Assembly: GCA_007244375.1 (NCBI GenBank)
Contig: SCVW01000025.1
Location: forward strand, 186,001-250,000
Direction: 5' to 3'
Length of the DNA stretch: 64,000 nucleotides
Source of the DNA: Smithella sp.
Lineage (GTDB): Bacteria; Desulfobacterota; Syntrophia; Syntrophales; Smithellaceae
Under the pieces are notes generated by a model. It was not told the DNA's origin. It saw only the letters and a list, made by a program, of their open reading frames with translations, and made no database searches. Made by a program: the position numbers and the translations under genes. Below, piece after piece: positions 32,117 to 41,983 of the stretch (the stretch's first letter is position 1; each line of letters starts with the position of its first letter).

Positions 32117-34543
32117 TTAGTTGCGCAGGGGCTTGCCGGTTGACAGCATGGCAGATATTCTATCCTGCGTTTTCTGTTCACCGCAGAGGCTCATGAAAGC
32201 TTCTCTTTCCAGGTCAAGAATCTCCTGCTCCGTTACAAAGGTTCCTTCATGACAAATTCCTCCGCCCAATACATGAGCAATCTTCATAGCGATATGAGCA
32301 TCGTATTCAGAAGCATACTTGCCTGCTTTCATGTTAGCAATTATCGCCGCCGCCACTCCACGCAGATTTTCTCCCATTACCGGAATAAGAGCGGGTTTCG
32401 GCGGTTTGTAGAACTTGGACATACCCAGAACAATTTGTTTGGCTTCATAAATCTGCATGTCCCTGCTCATGTTAATGATGCTGCCCTTGCGAATAAAACC
32501 AAAGTCCTGAGCTTCCTGAGCACTGGTGGCAACTTTCGCCGTAGCAATATTTTCGAAAGCTTTGCCGTAGTGATACTGCATGTTCAGACCGGATTCCACA
32601 ACTCCCGCGGGAATTCCTTCCGTCATACGCAAAGCCAGTTCTTTACAGCCACCACCGGCGGGAATAACACCGACACCAACTTCAACAAGCCCAATGTAGG
32701 TTTCGCCGTTAGCCAGGCAATAGTCGCCGTGCATGGCAATTTCGCAACCACCACCCAGAGCCATACCAGCCGGAGCCGTCACAACAGGCTTGGGCAGATA
32801 TTTCATCTTCATATTGGCATTCTGTAATCCGGCAACCATTTTTTCCAATTCAGTCCACTGTTTTTCACTAATGGCGCAGATAACAGCAAAAATATCGGCA
32901 CCGGCAGAAAACATACGCTGATCATGATTGGCCACAACCATTCCCAAAAAGTCTTTGTTGACGATATCGCAGCTTTCTGAGATCATTTGAATCATGTCGG
33001 CATTGACAGAATTCATCTTGGTATGGAATTCGAGACAAGCAACACCGTCTCCAATATCCACGAGCGAGGCAGCGGCATTTTCTTTAACAACTTTCTTTTT
33101 TTCTTTGAGTTCATGCAGAATAATAATCTTGGGATTTTCTTTCAGTTTTACATAACCCTTTTTCCCGAAATCATAGTAGGACTTGCTGCCGTCTTTTTCT
33201 TTCTTGTAAAAGGAAGTGCAGCCCTTTGCCAGCATTTCTTCGATTTTGGCGGGAACTTTTTTGCCCAGCTTTTTCATTACTTCAACGGCTTCTTTAACAC
33301 CGATTGCATCCCATGATTCAAAGGGACCGAGTTGATGGTTGTAACCCCACTTCATGGCATTGTCTATTTCAACGATTGTATCGCATATTTCAGGAATACG
33401 GTTGGCAGCATAGATGAAGTTGTTGCACATATATTCACGTAGATAGTCACCCGCAGCATCGTCTCCATTGAAAGCAATCTTCATACTTACTGGAACACCT
33501 GAATCAGCCCACTTCTTAGCTTCGGAAATAGACGCGAATTTCGGCTTCTGGGCTACGGCATATTCCATGGTCTTCCAGTTGATGGCGTATTTAACGTTCT
33601 TGCCGTTTTCGTCCTTTACTTTTTTATAATAACCACCCTTGGTTTTATTGCCCAGCCATTTATTGGCCATCATTTTTTTGGCAAATTCCGTGGGGGCAAA
33701 GGTATTACGGCATTCATCGTCGGGAACAGCGTCATAGAGATTCTGGGCAACATGAGTACCTATATCGATACCAACCAGATCTATTGTTCCGAATATAGCT
33801 GTTCCGGGACGACCGACTGCTTTACCGACAATAGCGTCAATTTCTTCAACACTCATGCCTTTTTCGATCATTACACTGCCTGCATTACACAAATCATAGA
33901 CACCGACACGGTTGCCAACGAAATTGGGAACATCCTTGCATATAACAACGCCCTTACCCAGGACTTCCTCGCTGAATTTTGCCATATAATCGACTACTGC
34001 TTTATCCGTATCCGCACCGGGAATAATCTCCATTAACTTCATGTATCTGGGGGGATTGAAAAAATGGGTACCCAGAAAGTGTTTCTTTAAATTAGCGCTG
34101 AATTTAGCGGAAATGTCTTTAATGGGAAGGCCGGAAGTATTGGTAGAAACTATACAAGTTGGTTTAACAACTTTCTCCACCCTGGCAAAAAGTTCCTGCT
34201 TGATTTTCAGATTTTCGACAACAACTTCGCATACCCAATCACAATCGGCTAATAAATTCAAATCGTCTTCGAAATTACCTATGGTAATCATTGACGCGTT
34301 CGCCTTGGAATAGAAACTAGCCGGCTTTGATTTGGTTACTCCGGCCAATCCATTTGCGGCGAAACGGTTACGCCAGGCCGGGCTCTTTTCCGTTAGTCCT
34401 TTCTTCTTATCGTCCTCGGTAAGTTCGAAAGGGATGATATCCAGCAGATAACACTCAATGCCGGCATTCGTTAAATGGGCCGCGATACCCGCCCCCATAA
34501 CTCCCGCGCCTAAAACGGCAGCTTTCTTGATCTCGAATGACAT
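32117..34543 (-). CDS. fadB: 3-hydroxyacyl-CoA dehydrogenase / enoyl-CoA hydratase fusion
   Basis: 808 residues in the order dehydrogenase then hydratase, as in FadN and unlike E. coli FadB. The NAD site is VLGAGVMGAGIA at 10-21. STNTSGLPI and HFLGTHFFNPPRYMKLMEIIPG are the 3HCDH signatures, followed by the dehydrogenase C-terminal helical region (VGRPGTAIFGTIDLVG). The crotonase part (about 490-690) has MFSAGADIF and ALGGGCEIAMHGD for the oxyanion hole and a GVGVIPAGGG loop with no acidic residue at the usual second-Glu site, which may affect hydratase activity. Beta-oxidation of acyl-CoA. Followed by the thiolase, preceded by a TetR regulator. Confidence 0.92.
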   Translation of the reverse strand: MSFEIKKAAVLGAGVMGAGIAAHLTNAGIECYLLDIIPFELTEDDKKKGLTEKSPAWRNRFAANGLAGVTKSKPASFYSKANASMITIGNFEDDLNLLADCDWVCEVVVENLKIKQELFARVEKVVKPTCIVSTNTSGLPIKDISAKFSANLKKHFLGTHFFNPPRYMKLMEIIPGADTDKAVVDYMAKFSEEVLGKGVVICKDVPNFVGNRVGVYDLCNAGSVMIEKGMSVEEIDAIVGKAVGRPGTAIFGTIDLVGIDIGTHVAQNLYDAVPDDECRNTFAPTEFAKKMMANKWLGNKTKGGYYKKVKDENGKNVKYAINWKTMEYAVAQKPKFASISEAKKWADSGVPVSMKIAFNGDDAAGDYLREYMCNNFIYAANRIPEICDTIVEIDNAMKWGYNHQLGPFESWDAIGVKEAVEVMKKLGKKVPAKIEEMLAKGCTSFYKKEKDGSKSYYDFGKKGYVKLKENPKIIILHELKEKKKVVKENAAASLVDIGDGVACLEFHTKMNSVNADMIQMISESCDIVNKDFLGMVVANHDQRMFSAGADIFAVICAISEKQWTELEKMVAGLQNANMKMKYLPKPVVTAPAGMALGGGCEIAMHGDYCLANGETYIGLVEVGVGVIPAGGGCKELALRMTEGIPAGVVESGLNMQYHYGKAFENIATAKVATSAQEAQDFGFIRKGSIINMSRDMQIYEAKQIVLGMSKFYKPPKPALIPVMGENLRGVAAAIIANMKAGKYASEYDAHIAMKIAHVLGGGICHEGTFVTEQEILDLEREAFMSLCGEQKTQDRISAMLSTGKPLRN

Positions 34544-34599
34544 GTCTTTCCTCCTTTGCCTTTCCTTACATTATACTTTTGGATAACTACAAATATTTA

Positions 34600-35259
34600 T
34601 CATGCTTGTTTTAAGCCTTTGATAAATACCTCCAATGCTAATTTAATTGTGGAATGAATTCTTTCCCTTCGTTTTTCCTGTGCCCCTAAAAAAATGTACA
34701 GAGAGATTACTCCATTGAGCAAACCCCAGATTGCATTCCTGTTTTGTTTTAGACTAATATCTGCGGAAAATTCTTTTGATGCCGCTTCCTGAAATATTTT
34801 TCCAATGACATCTATTACTTTGGCATTAGCAGTTAATATTTGAGCATTGAGCTCTTCTGTTAAATTTACTTTTGTCGCTTGTAACATGTAGGTCATAAGT
34901 ATTCTGAATAATTCCGGTTCATTGAGAAAAAAATCAACATATAGGCAGGAAAATTCAAATAGCAAATTGTCCGCCGTCTTTTTTTCTTCAAATAAGACAG
35001 CTATATGCTGATTAAAATTATCAATATCATTTAGCAGGATTTGTGCGTAAATCTCTTCTTTGCTGTTAAAATAGAGATAAATTGAACCTTTGCCCAATTC
35101 GGAAGCTTTGGCTATTTCATCAACAGTAACGTTATTGAAACCCTTTTTAAAGAATAGAGCACGTGCTGATTTGAGAATTAGCTTTTTGCGGTTATCTTTT
35201 TCTTTTCCTCTACGTTCCTGAAGTCCCAAAGCAACCCTCTTCCTGCTTGAAATGAGCAT
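34600..35259 (-). CDS. TetR/AcrR-family regulator of the beta-oxidation unit
   Basis: 219 residues. The N-terminal HTH is NRKKLILKSARALFFKKGFNNVTVDEIAKASELGKGSIYLYFNSKEEIY (about 23-70); the rest is the helical ligand-binding domain, with a FadR/FabR-like length. It lies 56 bases upstream of fadB on the same strand and, by position, probably controls that operon in response to an acyl-CoA or similar ligand (inference). A palindrome overlapping its own promoter suggests autoregulation. A short basic N-terminal extension (MLISSRKRVALGLQERRGKEK) precedes the HTH, so the exact start could be a little later. Confidence 0.9.
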   Translation of the reverse strand: MLISSRKRVALGLQERRGKEKDNRKKLILKSARALFFKKGFNNVTVDEIAKASELGKGSIYLYFNSKEEIYAQILLNDIDNFNQHIAVLFEEKKTADNLLFEFSCLYVDFFLNEPELFRILMTYMLQATKVNLTEELNAQILTANAKVIDVIGKIFQEAASKEFSADISLKQNRNAIWGLLNGVISLYIFLGAQEKRRERIHSTIKLALEVFIKGLKQA

Positions 35260-35280
35260 TAATTAAAACCACGGTCAATA

Positions 35281-35329
35281 TCTGACCAACAGTCAGACAA
35301 TAAGTAAACCAATAAACCTTAAAAGTCAA
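35281..35329 (-). promoter_or_regulatory. promoter with palindromic operator for the TetR-fadB operon
   Basis: On the minus strand TTGACT (35324-35329) and TACTTA (35301-35306) are 17 bp apart. The palindrome TCTGAC-CAACA-GTCAGA (35281-35297) covers the predicted start site, about 22 bases before the TetR start codon, a typical TetR operator position. Confidence 0.65.
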
Positions 35330-35551
35330 GAAAAATAAAATATTTCTCAGGTAAAAAATTACTGTTTTTTAAAAAAATGTGAATATCATGATGCTATTTT
35401 TTATAAACACTCAAATAGTATGCTTATATTCATTTGACATACAAAACGCTTCTTTATATATTTTAATTTTAAAAAAGAAATGGCATATAAGTATGTCATT
35501 TTATGTAATTTTCTTCATTAAAACTGCTCATTTCAGGATGATAATTGATAA

Positions 35552-37225
35552 ATGATGATTAATAAGCACTTTAGACTAAATATTTTTATTCAAATCCTTT
35601 TGAGTATAGCAATTCTTTCCCTCTTAGTTACGTTAATCATATTATGCATGCTGCCACCTACAGCTACCGATGCCCTCATTCATCACCTGGCTATTCCGAA
35701 GCTCTGGATATTAAACGGCAGGATATATGAAATAAAATGGTCTGTATTTTCCTATTATCCCATGAATGTCGACCTGCTTTACCTCATACCACTTTATTTT
35801 CATAATGATATCATTCCCAATTTTATCCATATGGGTTTTGGTATTGGAACGTCATGGCTTATTTTTTATTATCTCCGCAAAAAATTTGGTCGTGTCTGGG
35901 GATTGCTGGGAGTTCTCATCTTTTTAAGCACCCCTATGGTTATGCGTATTTCAACCGTTGCCTATGTTGATCTCGGTTTGATTTTTTTTACAACAGCCGG
36001 CATTCTTGCTTATCTTCGTTGGCGTAGCAGTGACTACAATGAAAACAAATGGCTTATTATTTCAGCCATCACAATGGGTGTGGCTTTGGGAACAAAATAC
36101 AATGCTCTGGTTGCCTGGTTTCTACTCGCGTTGGCAATTATTTTTTTCTATTCACGCGACACAAAAAAGCAGTGGCCGGCAGTCAAATATGGTGTTATAT
36201 TTTTTTTAATTTCTTTTCTTATATTTTCTCCCTGGCTTATAAAAAACCTAATCCTAACCGGCAATCCCCTGTTTCCTTTATTTAAAGGATTACTTAACAC
36301 AGGCTTGGACACTATCACGAATGAAGGAAATACTTATAACATGGTCTCCGGTGACACCTACATGGGCATGTTCAAGTACCGAGCGATGCTTTATGGTGAA
36401 AATTTTTGGGAAATATTGATAATTCCTCTGCGTTTTTTTTTCCAGGGACGGGATTATTCTGACCAATATTTTGATGGTGTTTTGAATCCATTATTAATTA
36501 TTATGGTTCCCTTTGCCTTCATGAATAAATCTTTTCAAAAGGATAAAATCTTTTTCTTTATTTTTTCAGTTTTTTTTATTCTTATCACTTTTTTTCTCGA
36601 TGAACTTCGCATCCGCTATATATTACCGACCATACCCTTTCTTTCCATTCTCACGGTCATGGGTATAATGAACATCTTAAACCGGTCAAAAGATAAAACA
36701 TCACCATTAATGTACTTTTTCACAGGTATCGTATTAATACTCCTGATTACATTTGGAGCTAAAAATGTGCTGTATTTAAAAAATTACTTTCAGAAACTTC
36801 AACCAATCAATTATATTTGCAACATGGAAACGAAAGATGACTACCTTAACCGCCATCTGAAAAGTTACGCAGCCATTTCATACATTAATAAATATACACC
36901 CCGGGACGCCAGGATCCGGCTGATTTTTCTCGCAGGAAGAGGATATTATCTCGATCGTGTATATGAAGACGATTCATCTTTCGGAATGAATGTTATCCGG
37001 AATCTTGTTGCAAATTCCAATTATGAAATAACTTTTCAAAAGTACCTCCATTCTCTCGGTTTTACGCATCTGCTTGTGCGCAAGGATTTACTTTTAAAAT
37101 ATTTGCACGATAATTATTCGCCGGAGAAAATAGACAGACTATTCAAGCAAATCAGGAAAGCCGCGGAAATAATTTACGAAGCCAACGGCTATGTTGTATA
37201 TAAGTTAATTCCTTCACTGAATTAA
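35552..37225 (+). CDS. GT-C family membrane glycosyltransferase (ArnT/PMT-like)
   Basis: 557 residues with about ten hydrophobic segments and a C-terminal soluble part (about 420-557). The first extracytoplasmic loop carries TATDALIHHLAIPK with Asp40 and His44-His45, the acidic metal/substrate site of polyprenyl-phosphate-sugar transferases; KYNALVAWFLLALA and FSPWLIKN fit the same fold. Such enzymes move sugars from undecaprenyl phosphate onto lipids or proteins at the outer face of the inner membrane. Acceptor unknown. No close operon partner; an AT-rich region of nearly 300 bases precedes it and nothing regulatory is clear there. Strongly T-rich coding sequence, as expected for so hydrophobic a protein. 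Confidence 0.8.
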   Translation: MMINKHFRLNIFIQILLSIAILSLLVTLIILCMLPPTATDALIHHLAIPKLWILNGRIYEIKWSVFSYYPMNVDLLYLIPLYFHNDIIPNFIHMGFGIGTSWLIFYYLRKKFGRVWGLLGVLIFLSTPMVMRISTVAYVDLGLIFFTTAGILAYLRWRSSDYNENKWLIISAITMGVALGTKYNALVAWFLLALAIIFFYSRDTKKQWPAVKYGVIFFLISFLIFSPWLIKNLILTGNPLFPLFKGLLNTGLDTITNEGNTYNMVSGDTYMGMFKYRAMLYGENFWEILIIPLRFFFQGRDYSDQYFDGVLNPLLIIMVPFAFMNKSFQKDKIFFFIFSVFFILITFFLDELRIRYILPTIPFLSILTVMGIMNILNRSKDKTSPLMYFFTGIVLILLITFGAKNVLYLKNYFQKLQPINYICNMETKDDYLNRHLKSYAAISYINKYTPRDARIRLIFLAGRGYYLDRVYEDDSSFGMNVIRNLVANSNYEITFQKYLHSLGFTHLLVRKDLLLKYLHDNYSPEKIDRLFKQIRKAAEIIYEANGYVVYKLIPSLN

Positions 37226-37354
37226 TCTATCATAAATATAAGTTTCAAAACCGAGAACTTTTATAAGCTGAAAGCCTGCATTGAATTCAAAAAATACGTC
37301 TTTAAAAGAATCCGGAAATAGAAATTATACTCTCTATCCGATAAATTGAATCAT

Positions 37355-37795
37355 TTATGCTTTTTTTTTTAAACTTGCTGGAAAACGGAGTACTCCAAAA
37401 ACTACCAATACAGTCCCCAAGACCAGCATAAAAAAAGCTGAAATTAGTGACGGATTACCTCCATGCATAGGAATGTTACGATGGAGATTTGATGGGTCAT
37501 ATCTTATTTCCAAATTATCATCGACCTGCAAGGCATCCCACTGTTGTTTGGATATAACACTGCTGGCATTAATTTTAGTTCTATCGGGAGATATAAACCA
37601 ATAATCAAGATAGTAATTACCACTGCCGTCAGTGGCAACTCGAAAATGCTTTTTTGTTATATGGCCACTGGTTCGCCCGCTATATTCCTGTATGCGGTTA
37701 TGCTCTAAATAGATTCCCCAACTACCCGCCAGTAAAAAGCATCCTATACCTATACAGATAAGTCCTCCCAGAATACCGGAAAATGAAATTTTCAA
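37355..37795 (-). CDS. DUF3592-type two-helix membrane protein
   Basis: 146 residues: a TM helix at about 7-27 (ILGGLICIGIGCFLLAGSW) and a beta-rich extracytoplasmic part with SGHITKKHFRVATDG, YYLDYWFISPD and LQVDDNLEIRYDPSNLHRN. A second TM helix (about 118-137, SAFFMLVLGTVLVVFGVL) ends the protein. The V.YDP.NP-like element and topology match DUF3592 proteins, whose function is unknown. It is separated from pilA by a terminator and is probably its own unit; an AGGAG is near the start. Confidence 0.75.
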   Translation of the reverse strand: MKISFSGILGGLICIGIGCFLLAGSWGIYLEHNRIQEYSGRTSGHITKKHFRVATDGSGNYYLDYWFISPDRTKINASSVISKQQWDALQVDDNLEIRYDPSNLHRNIPMHGGNPSLISAFFMLVLGTVLVVFGVLRFPASLKKKA

Positions 37796-37858
37796 CCCCG
37801 ATACCTCCTTATTATCAATAAATATTAAATCCCTCTTGATTAAATTTAATTATAAAAA

Positions 37859-37881
37859 AAGGGCGTTATAAAAACGCCCTT
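37859..37881 (-). terminator. terminator of pilA
   Basis: AAGGGCGTT/AACGCCCTT stem with a five-base loop, followed on the minus strand by seven T. It is 27 bases beyond the pilA stop. Confidence 0.88.
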
Positions 37882-37907
37882 CTTGTATCCATTATAAGTT
37901 GAACAAT

Positions 37908-38309
37908 TTATTGAGCCGCCGGAGTCACAGTCAGCGTACCATTGGAAACAGCATACACGGCATTAGGCGAGCCCAAACCCCAATTTGTATTGCCGGCACA
38001 TGTAATAGTGAAATTACTCTCGTTAGTCCAACTATCAACTGAAGTTGTTACACCTGAAGACTGAGAATAGCCGCCAACCGTTAAATCTGTAGCTCCTACT
38101 GTTGTACCGCTATGATCAGCACTATATGCTATAGCGGCAGTATAAGCATTTTTACAATCACTATTGACGGTCGCAACATAGCCTCTTTTTCTATATTGTA
38201 TGAACTGCGGAATGGCGATAGCTGCCAGAATACCGATAATCGCGATAACGATCATCAACTCAATCAACGTGAAACCTTTTTGTCCTTCTTTACGGAAAAT
38301 TTTTAACAT
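37908..38309 (-). CDS. pilA: type IV major pilin
   Basis: 133 residues. The 12-residue leader ending in QKG is cleaved before FTLIELMIVIAIIGILAAIAIPQF (Glu5 present), giving a mature pilin of 121 residues. The globular part is small, with one cysteine pair (SDCKN and ITCAGN) that could form the D-loop disulphide, and ends in NGTLTVTPAAQ. A single gene with an AGGAGG site, its own terminator and a sigma-54-type promoter, as expected for a highly expressed major pilin. The minor pilins and PilY1 are encoded at 18700-23830; PilB/C/D/M-Q are not in the window. Confidence 0.95.
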   Translation of the reverse strand: MLKIFRKEGQKGFTLIELMIVIAIIGILAAIAIPQFIQYRKRGYVATVNSDCKNAYTAAIAYSADHSGTTVGATDLTVGGYSQSSGVTTSVDSWTNESNFTITCAGNTNWGLGSPNAVYAVSNGTLTVTPAAQ

Positions 38310-38409
38310 AATAGACCTCCTTTAAATAAAAATAGTATTTTTGTTTTCGTTGTTTATACACTCATCTGCTGAATTACTTTTTTATTCATCATTTTGATAC
38401 CTTTATTGC

Positions 38410-38425
38410 AGCAATTTATATGCCA
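38410..38425 (-). promoter_or_regulatory. pilA: sigma-54 promoter of pilA
   Basis: On the minus strand TGGCAT-ATAAA-TTGCT matches the -24/-12 consensus TGGCAC-N5-TTGCW with one change. It lies about 100 bases before the pilA start. Sigma-54 control of pilA with PilR is well known. Confidence 0.78.
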
Positions 38426-38527
38426 GTTACAAAAGATATATTGTCTGAATTAATGAAATCTGATTTCTTGCGTAAAATCAAGTATAAACGTTTATTCTAT
38501 ATCCGGCTGGCAATAAATTCGGGCTAT

Positions 38528-38578
38528 GATCTTCACCAGAAAAGTGGTGATTTTCACCAATAAACTGTAGATTTCACC
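38528..38578 (-). promoter_or_regulatory. three phased repeats, probable enhancer for the pilA activator
   Basis: TTCACC-containing repeats GATCTTCACC, GATTTTCACC and AGATTTCACC start at 38528, 38549 and 38569, spaced 20-21 bp (two helix turns). They lie about 100-150 bp upstream of the -24 element, the normal place for sites of an NtrC-family activator such as PilR. Confidence 0.65.
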
Positions 38579-38640
38579 TTAGCAGCAATTAATTATTCCC
38601 CCTCTTCATAAAATGTGATAGGAATCGTGATACCTCATTA

Positions 38641-38697
38641 GATTGCCACCCAGCATACGCCGGGCAGGCATCGCGTTGAGAGGCGTTTCGCAATGAC
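38641..38697. repeat. dispersed GATTGCC...CGCAATGAC repeat
   Basis: The outer ends GATTGC and GCAATGAC are complementary and match the GTCATTGCG version of the dispersed repeats in this window. Confidence 0.5.
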
Positions 38698-38736
38698 GAA
38701 AAAATTGTAAAATGGTCTTAATCAAAGAAGGTGGAA

Positions 38737-39111
38737 ATGTACGAAGTTACAATTATAAAATCATTTTCTTCAGCACATCTTCTTGCTCAAATAGGTGGTA
38801 AATGTGAAGAACTGCACGGGCACAATTTCAAAGTGGAAGTAACTGTTTATGCAAGAGAATTAAAAGAATCGGGACTGCTGATCGACTTTCGGATAGCCAA
38901 ACAATGGCTGGTAGAGATTCTTGATCAAATGGACCATAAGCATTTAAATGAGCTCCCTTTTTTTTCTGGAATTAATCCGTCAGCAGAAAACATCGCCAAA
39001 TATATATGCGAATCAATGGAACAAAAGGTTAGAGCCTCAGGAGTAAATGTGGCACGTGTTAAAATCTGGGAATCGGAAAACGCAGCAGTTACTTATATCC
39101 CTGCTCAATAA
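38737..39111 (+). CDS. queD: 6-carboxytetrahydropterin synthase
   Basis: Converts dihydroneopterin triphosphate to 6-carboxytetrahydropterin in queuosine/preQ0 synthesis. 124 residues from the ATG at 38737, which has AAGGTGG just upstream; a GTG two codons earlier is possible. Zinc ligands are His14 (SSAHLL), His27 and His29 in LHGHNF; the catalytic Cys is Cys23 in GGKCEELHGHN. DHKHLNE and PSAENIAKYI complete the family pattern. Followed by folE2, which supplies its substrate. No preQ1 riboswitch is apparent upstream. Confidence 0.93.
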   Translation: MYEVTIIKSFSSAHLLAQIGGKCEELHGHNFKVEVTVYARELKESGLLIDFRIAKQWLVEILDQMDHKHLNELPFFSGINPSAENIAKYICESMEQKVRASGVNVARVKIWESENAAVTYIPAQ

Positions 39112-39135
39112 TAACCATCTCTTATAATTATTTAT

Positions 39136-39903
39136 ATGATTGACATTCAAAGCCAGAAAGATTTCCGCAATATTGACATTAAGAAAGTAGGCGTAAAAAA
39201 TATAAAATACCCCGTTATTGTACTTGACCGGGCCAAAGGAACGCAACTGGTCAACGCAACGATAAATATGTACGTTAACCTGCCGCATCACTTCAAAGGA
39301 ACGCATATGAGCCGTTTTATTGAAGCACTCAATGAATTTAAAGGCCAGATCAGCATTAAAACTTTCCGGTCAATTCTGGAAAAAACAAGGCAGAAACTTC
39401 ACGCCCAATCTGCCCATATGGAAATTGACTTTGCTTATTTTCTGGAAAAAACGGCCCCTGTTTCCAAAGCAAAAAGCCTAATGGAATATCGCTGTATGTT
39501 TTGCGGCGAAAGCAACGCTGAGAAGTCCGATTTTCTTGTTGGAGTCATGGTTCCCGTCACGACTGTTTGCCCCTGTTCACGTGAAATCAGTCAATTCGGA
39601 GCTCACAATCAGCGCAGTATGGTAACAACAAAAGTCCGTTTCCGGAAATTTTTCTGGATCGAAGATTTGATAAAAATTGTGGAAGATTCCGCCAGCGGTG
39701 AGGTATACTCTCTCTTAAAAAGAGTGGATGAAAAATATGTAACGGAAAAGGCTTATGAAAACCCGAAATTTGTCGAAGACGTTGTTCGCAGTATCGCAGT
39801 GAAATTAAATAAAGACGATAACTTTACGTGGTATTGTATTGAAGCGGAAAATTTTGAAAGCATCCACAATCACAGTGCTTACGCCTACGTTGAGAAAGGA
39901 TAA
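39136..39903 (+). CDS. folE2: GTP cyclohydrolase FolE2
   Basis: 255 residues; hydrolyses GTP to dihydroneopterin triphosphate. GTP cyclohydrolase IB signatures are [40 protein letters not shown] with the metal-binding Cys, and the C-terminal [16 protein letters not shown]. It feeds QueD for queuosine (and folate) synthesis. No clear Shine-Dalgarno precedes the ATG at 39136, 24 bases after the queD stop. queA and tgt lie 5 kb away on the same strand. Confidence 0.95.
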   Translation: MIDIQSQKDFRNIDIKKVGVKNIKYPVIVLDRAKGTQLVNATINMYVNLPHHFKGTHMSRFIEALNEFKGQISIKTFRSILEKTRQKLHAQSAHMEIDFAYFLEKTAPVSKAKSLMEYRCMFCGESNAEKSDFLVGVMVPVTTVCPCSREISQFGAHNQRSMVTTKVRFRKFFWIEDLIKIVEDSASGEVYSLLKRVDEKYVTEKAYENPKFVEDVVRSIAVKLNKDDNFTWYCIEAENFESIHNHSAYAYVEKG

Positions 39904-39907
39904 ATTC

Positions 39908-41983
39908 ATGCCGACAAGAAAAAATAGTGAGTTTTTTAATTTATATAGCCACGGTTTTATCCGCACCGCTGTTTGCATTCCCGAACTCAAGGTTGCCGAC
40001 ACCGTTTTCAACACACAAAGAACTATTGAACTGGCCAAAGAAGCATCTTCTAAAAAGGCAATTCTGACAATTTTCCCGGAATTGGGATTATCCGCTTATT
40101 CCAATGAGGATTTGTTTCATCAGGATGCTTTATTACAGGGAGTCAGTGAAGCTATCACCAAAATCAGAAAAGCATCTGAAAAAATCAATACAATTATTGT
40201 AGTGGGAGCACCGCTTCAAGTTGATTGCCGGCTTTTCAATTGTGCAGTTGTCTTTTACGAAGGACAAATACTGGGGGTGGCCGTAAAATCATATCTGCCC
40301 AATTACCGCGAGTTCTACGAAGCAAGACAATTCACTCCGGCTTCCAATGCATTCTCTTTCGAGATAGAATTAGCCGGACAGAAAAATATTCCATTTGGCG
40401 CTGATATTATATTCAAAGTTTCCAATATTAATAATTTTAGTTTCTTTCTGGAAATTTGTGAAGACCTTTGGGTACCAATTCCTCCGTCGAGCTTCGCAGC
40501 CATGGCCGGAGCCACTGTTATAGGAAACTTATCAGCCTCCAACGTTACCATTGGTAAATCCGAATACCGCCAGCAACTTGCATCTAATCAATCGGCCCGC
40601 TGCGTTGCTGCTTATCTTTACGCTGCCGCCGGCCCCGGCGAGTCCACGACGGATCTGGCATGGGACGGACATGCGATGATTTATGAGAACGGCAGTCTGC
40701 TCGCCGAATCAGCCCGTTTTTCACAGCAGGCGCAGATAATTTACAGCGACATTGATATTGACCGCCTGACGCAGGACAGGATGCGTTTAACCTCTTTTAG
40801 CCAAAATTCTGCTTCTTTTAAGGAAAAGATTTTATCATTTCGTAAAAAGGATTTTAATGTAAGAGTTCCCTGCGGAAAGACTTTACTAAACAGAGAGTAT
40901 GCCCGTTTCCCTTATATTCCCGCTGATCCGTCCAAACTCGACCAGCGTTGTTACGAAGCTTATAATATTCAGGTTCAGGGTTTGTCGAAGCGACTGAAAT
41001 CTTCTGGTATATCAAATATTGTCATCGGTGTTTCCGGCGGTCTTGATTCCACCCATGCCTTAATTGTCGCCGCGAAAACAATGGATTCTCTGAATTTACC
41101 GAGGTCAAATGTAAAGGCATATACAATGCCCGGCTTTGCTACCTCTGCCAAAACCTATAACAACGCTTTAAAATTGATGAAAGCACTTGATGTGGAAACA
41201 AATGAAATTGACATCAAACCTGCCTGTTTGCAAATGCTAGAAGATATTAAACATCCCTATGCACGAGGCAAAAAAACTTTTGATATAACCTTTGAAAACG
41301 TTCAGGCCGGGCAACGTACAGCGCATCTTTTCCGTTTGGCGAACATGCGTCATGCTCTGGTGGTGGGTACCGGAGATCTAAGCGAGCTGGCTTTAGGATG
41401 GAGCACTTATGGAATCGGAGACCATATGTCTCATTATAATGTCAACGCCAGTGTTCCCAAAACTCTTATCCAACATTTAATTCGCTGGGTTGTGAATACC
41501 AATCAATTCTCGAAAGAAGTTTCCAAAATCCTCATTGATGTTCTGGAAACGGAAATATCTCCCGAATTGATTCCTGGTAAAGCAGGCAGTCAGCCAGGCC
41601 AAAAATCAGAAAATACCGTTGGTCCTTATGAACTTCAGGATTTCAATAATTTCTACATAACTCGTTTCGGCTATTTACCATCAAAAGTAGCCTTCCTGGC
41701 TTATCATGCATGGAAAGACAAAACAGAAGGACTCTGGCCTAATATACCTGAAAACAAAAGAAACTCTTACAGCCTGAAAGAAATAAAAAATTGGCTCTAC
41801 GTATATTTATATAGATTTTTCAAAACTTCGCAATATAAACGCTCCTGTGTTCCTAACAGTCCCAAAGTAGGTTCCGGAGGTTCGCTTTCACCGCGCGGCG
41901 ACTATCGCGCTCCCAGCGACAGCGAAGCCGAAATCTGGCTTAAAAATTGGGAAACTATTCCCGAGGATGGGAAAAAGAGATGA
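39908..41983 (+). CDS. nadE: glutamine-dependent NAD+ synthetase
   Basis: Makes NAD+ from nicotinic acid adenine dinucleotide using ATP and glutamine. 691 residues from the ATG at 39908, chosen because AAAGGA lies eight bases upstream and the earlier in-frame start would run inside folE2. The N-terminal nitrilase-type glutaminase (about 1-290) shows [31 protein letters not shown] and [12 protein letters not shown] with the nucleophile Cys. The C-terminal synthetase has the P-loop [31 protein letters not shown] and a [24 protein letters not shown] tail, as in the long cyanobacterial/mycobacterial-type enzyme. Confidence 0.96.
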   Translation: MPTRKNSEFFNLYSHGFIRTAVCIPELKVADTVFNTQRTIELAKEASSKKAILTIFPELGLSAYSNEDLFHQDALLQGVSEAITKIRKASEKINTIIVVGAPLQVDCRLFNCAVVFYEGQILGVAVKSYLPNYREFYEARQFTPASNAFSFEIELAGQKNIPFGADIIFKVSNINNFSFFLEICEDLWVPIPPSSFAAMAGATVIGNLSASNVTIGKSEYRQQLASNQSARCVAAYLYAAAGPGESTTDLAWDGHAMIYENGSLLAESARFSQQAQIIYSDIDIDRLTQDRMRLTSFSQNSASFKEKILSFRKKDFNVRVPCGKTLLNREYARFPYIPADPSKLDQRCYEAYNIQVQGLSKRLKSSGISNIVIGVSGGLDSTHALIVAAKTMDSLNLPRSNVKAYTMPGFATSAKTYNNALKLMKALDVETNEIDIKPACLQMLEDIKHPYARGKKTFDITFENVQAGQRTAHLFRLANMRHALVVGTGDLSELALGWSTYGIGDHMSHYNVNASVPKTLIQHLIRWVVNTNQFSKEVSKILIDVLETEISPELIPGKAGSQPGQKSENTVGPYELQDFNNFYITRFGYLPSKVAFLAYHAWKDKTEGLWPNIPENKRNSYSLKEIKNWLYVYLYRFFKTSQYKRSCVPNSPKVGSGGSLSPRGDYRAPSDSEAEIWLKNWETIPEDGKKR

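Larger units (their letters stand above)
38310..38736. other. pilA regulatory region and a dispersed repeat
   Basis: Contains the sigma-54 promoter (38410-38425), three phased repeats (38528-38578) and a repeat remnant at 38641-38697. No gene. Confidence 0.6.

Noticed and set aside
32249-32827. 192-residue frame antisense to the fadB-like gene
   Set aside because: Shadow of the strong coding frame on the other strand, with no family features or ribosome site.
39839-39907. 23-residue N-terminal extension of NadE
   Set aside because: It lies inside folE2, has no ribosome site, and the ATG at 39908 is well placed.
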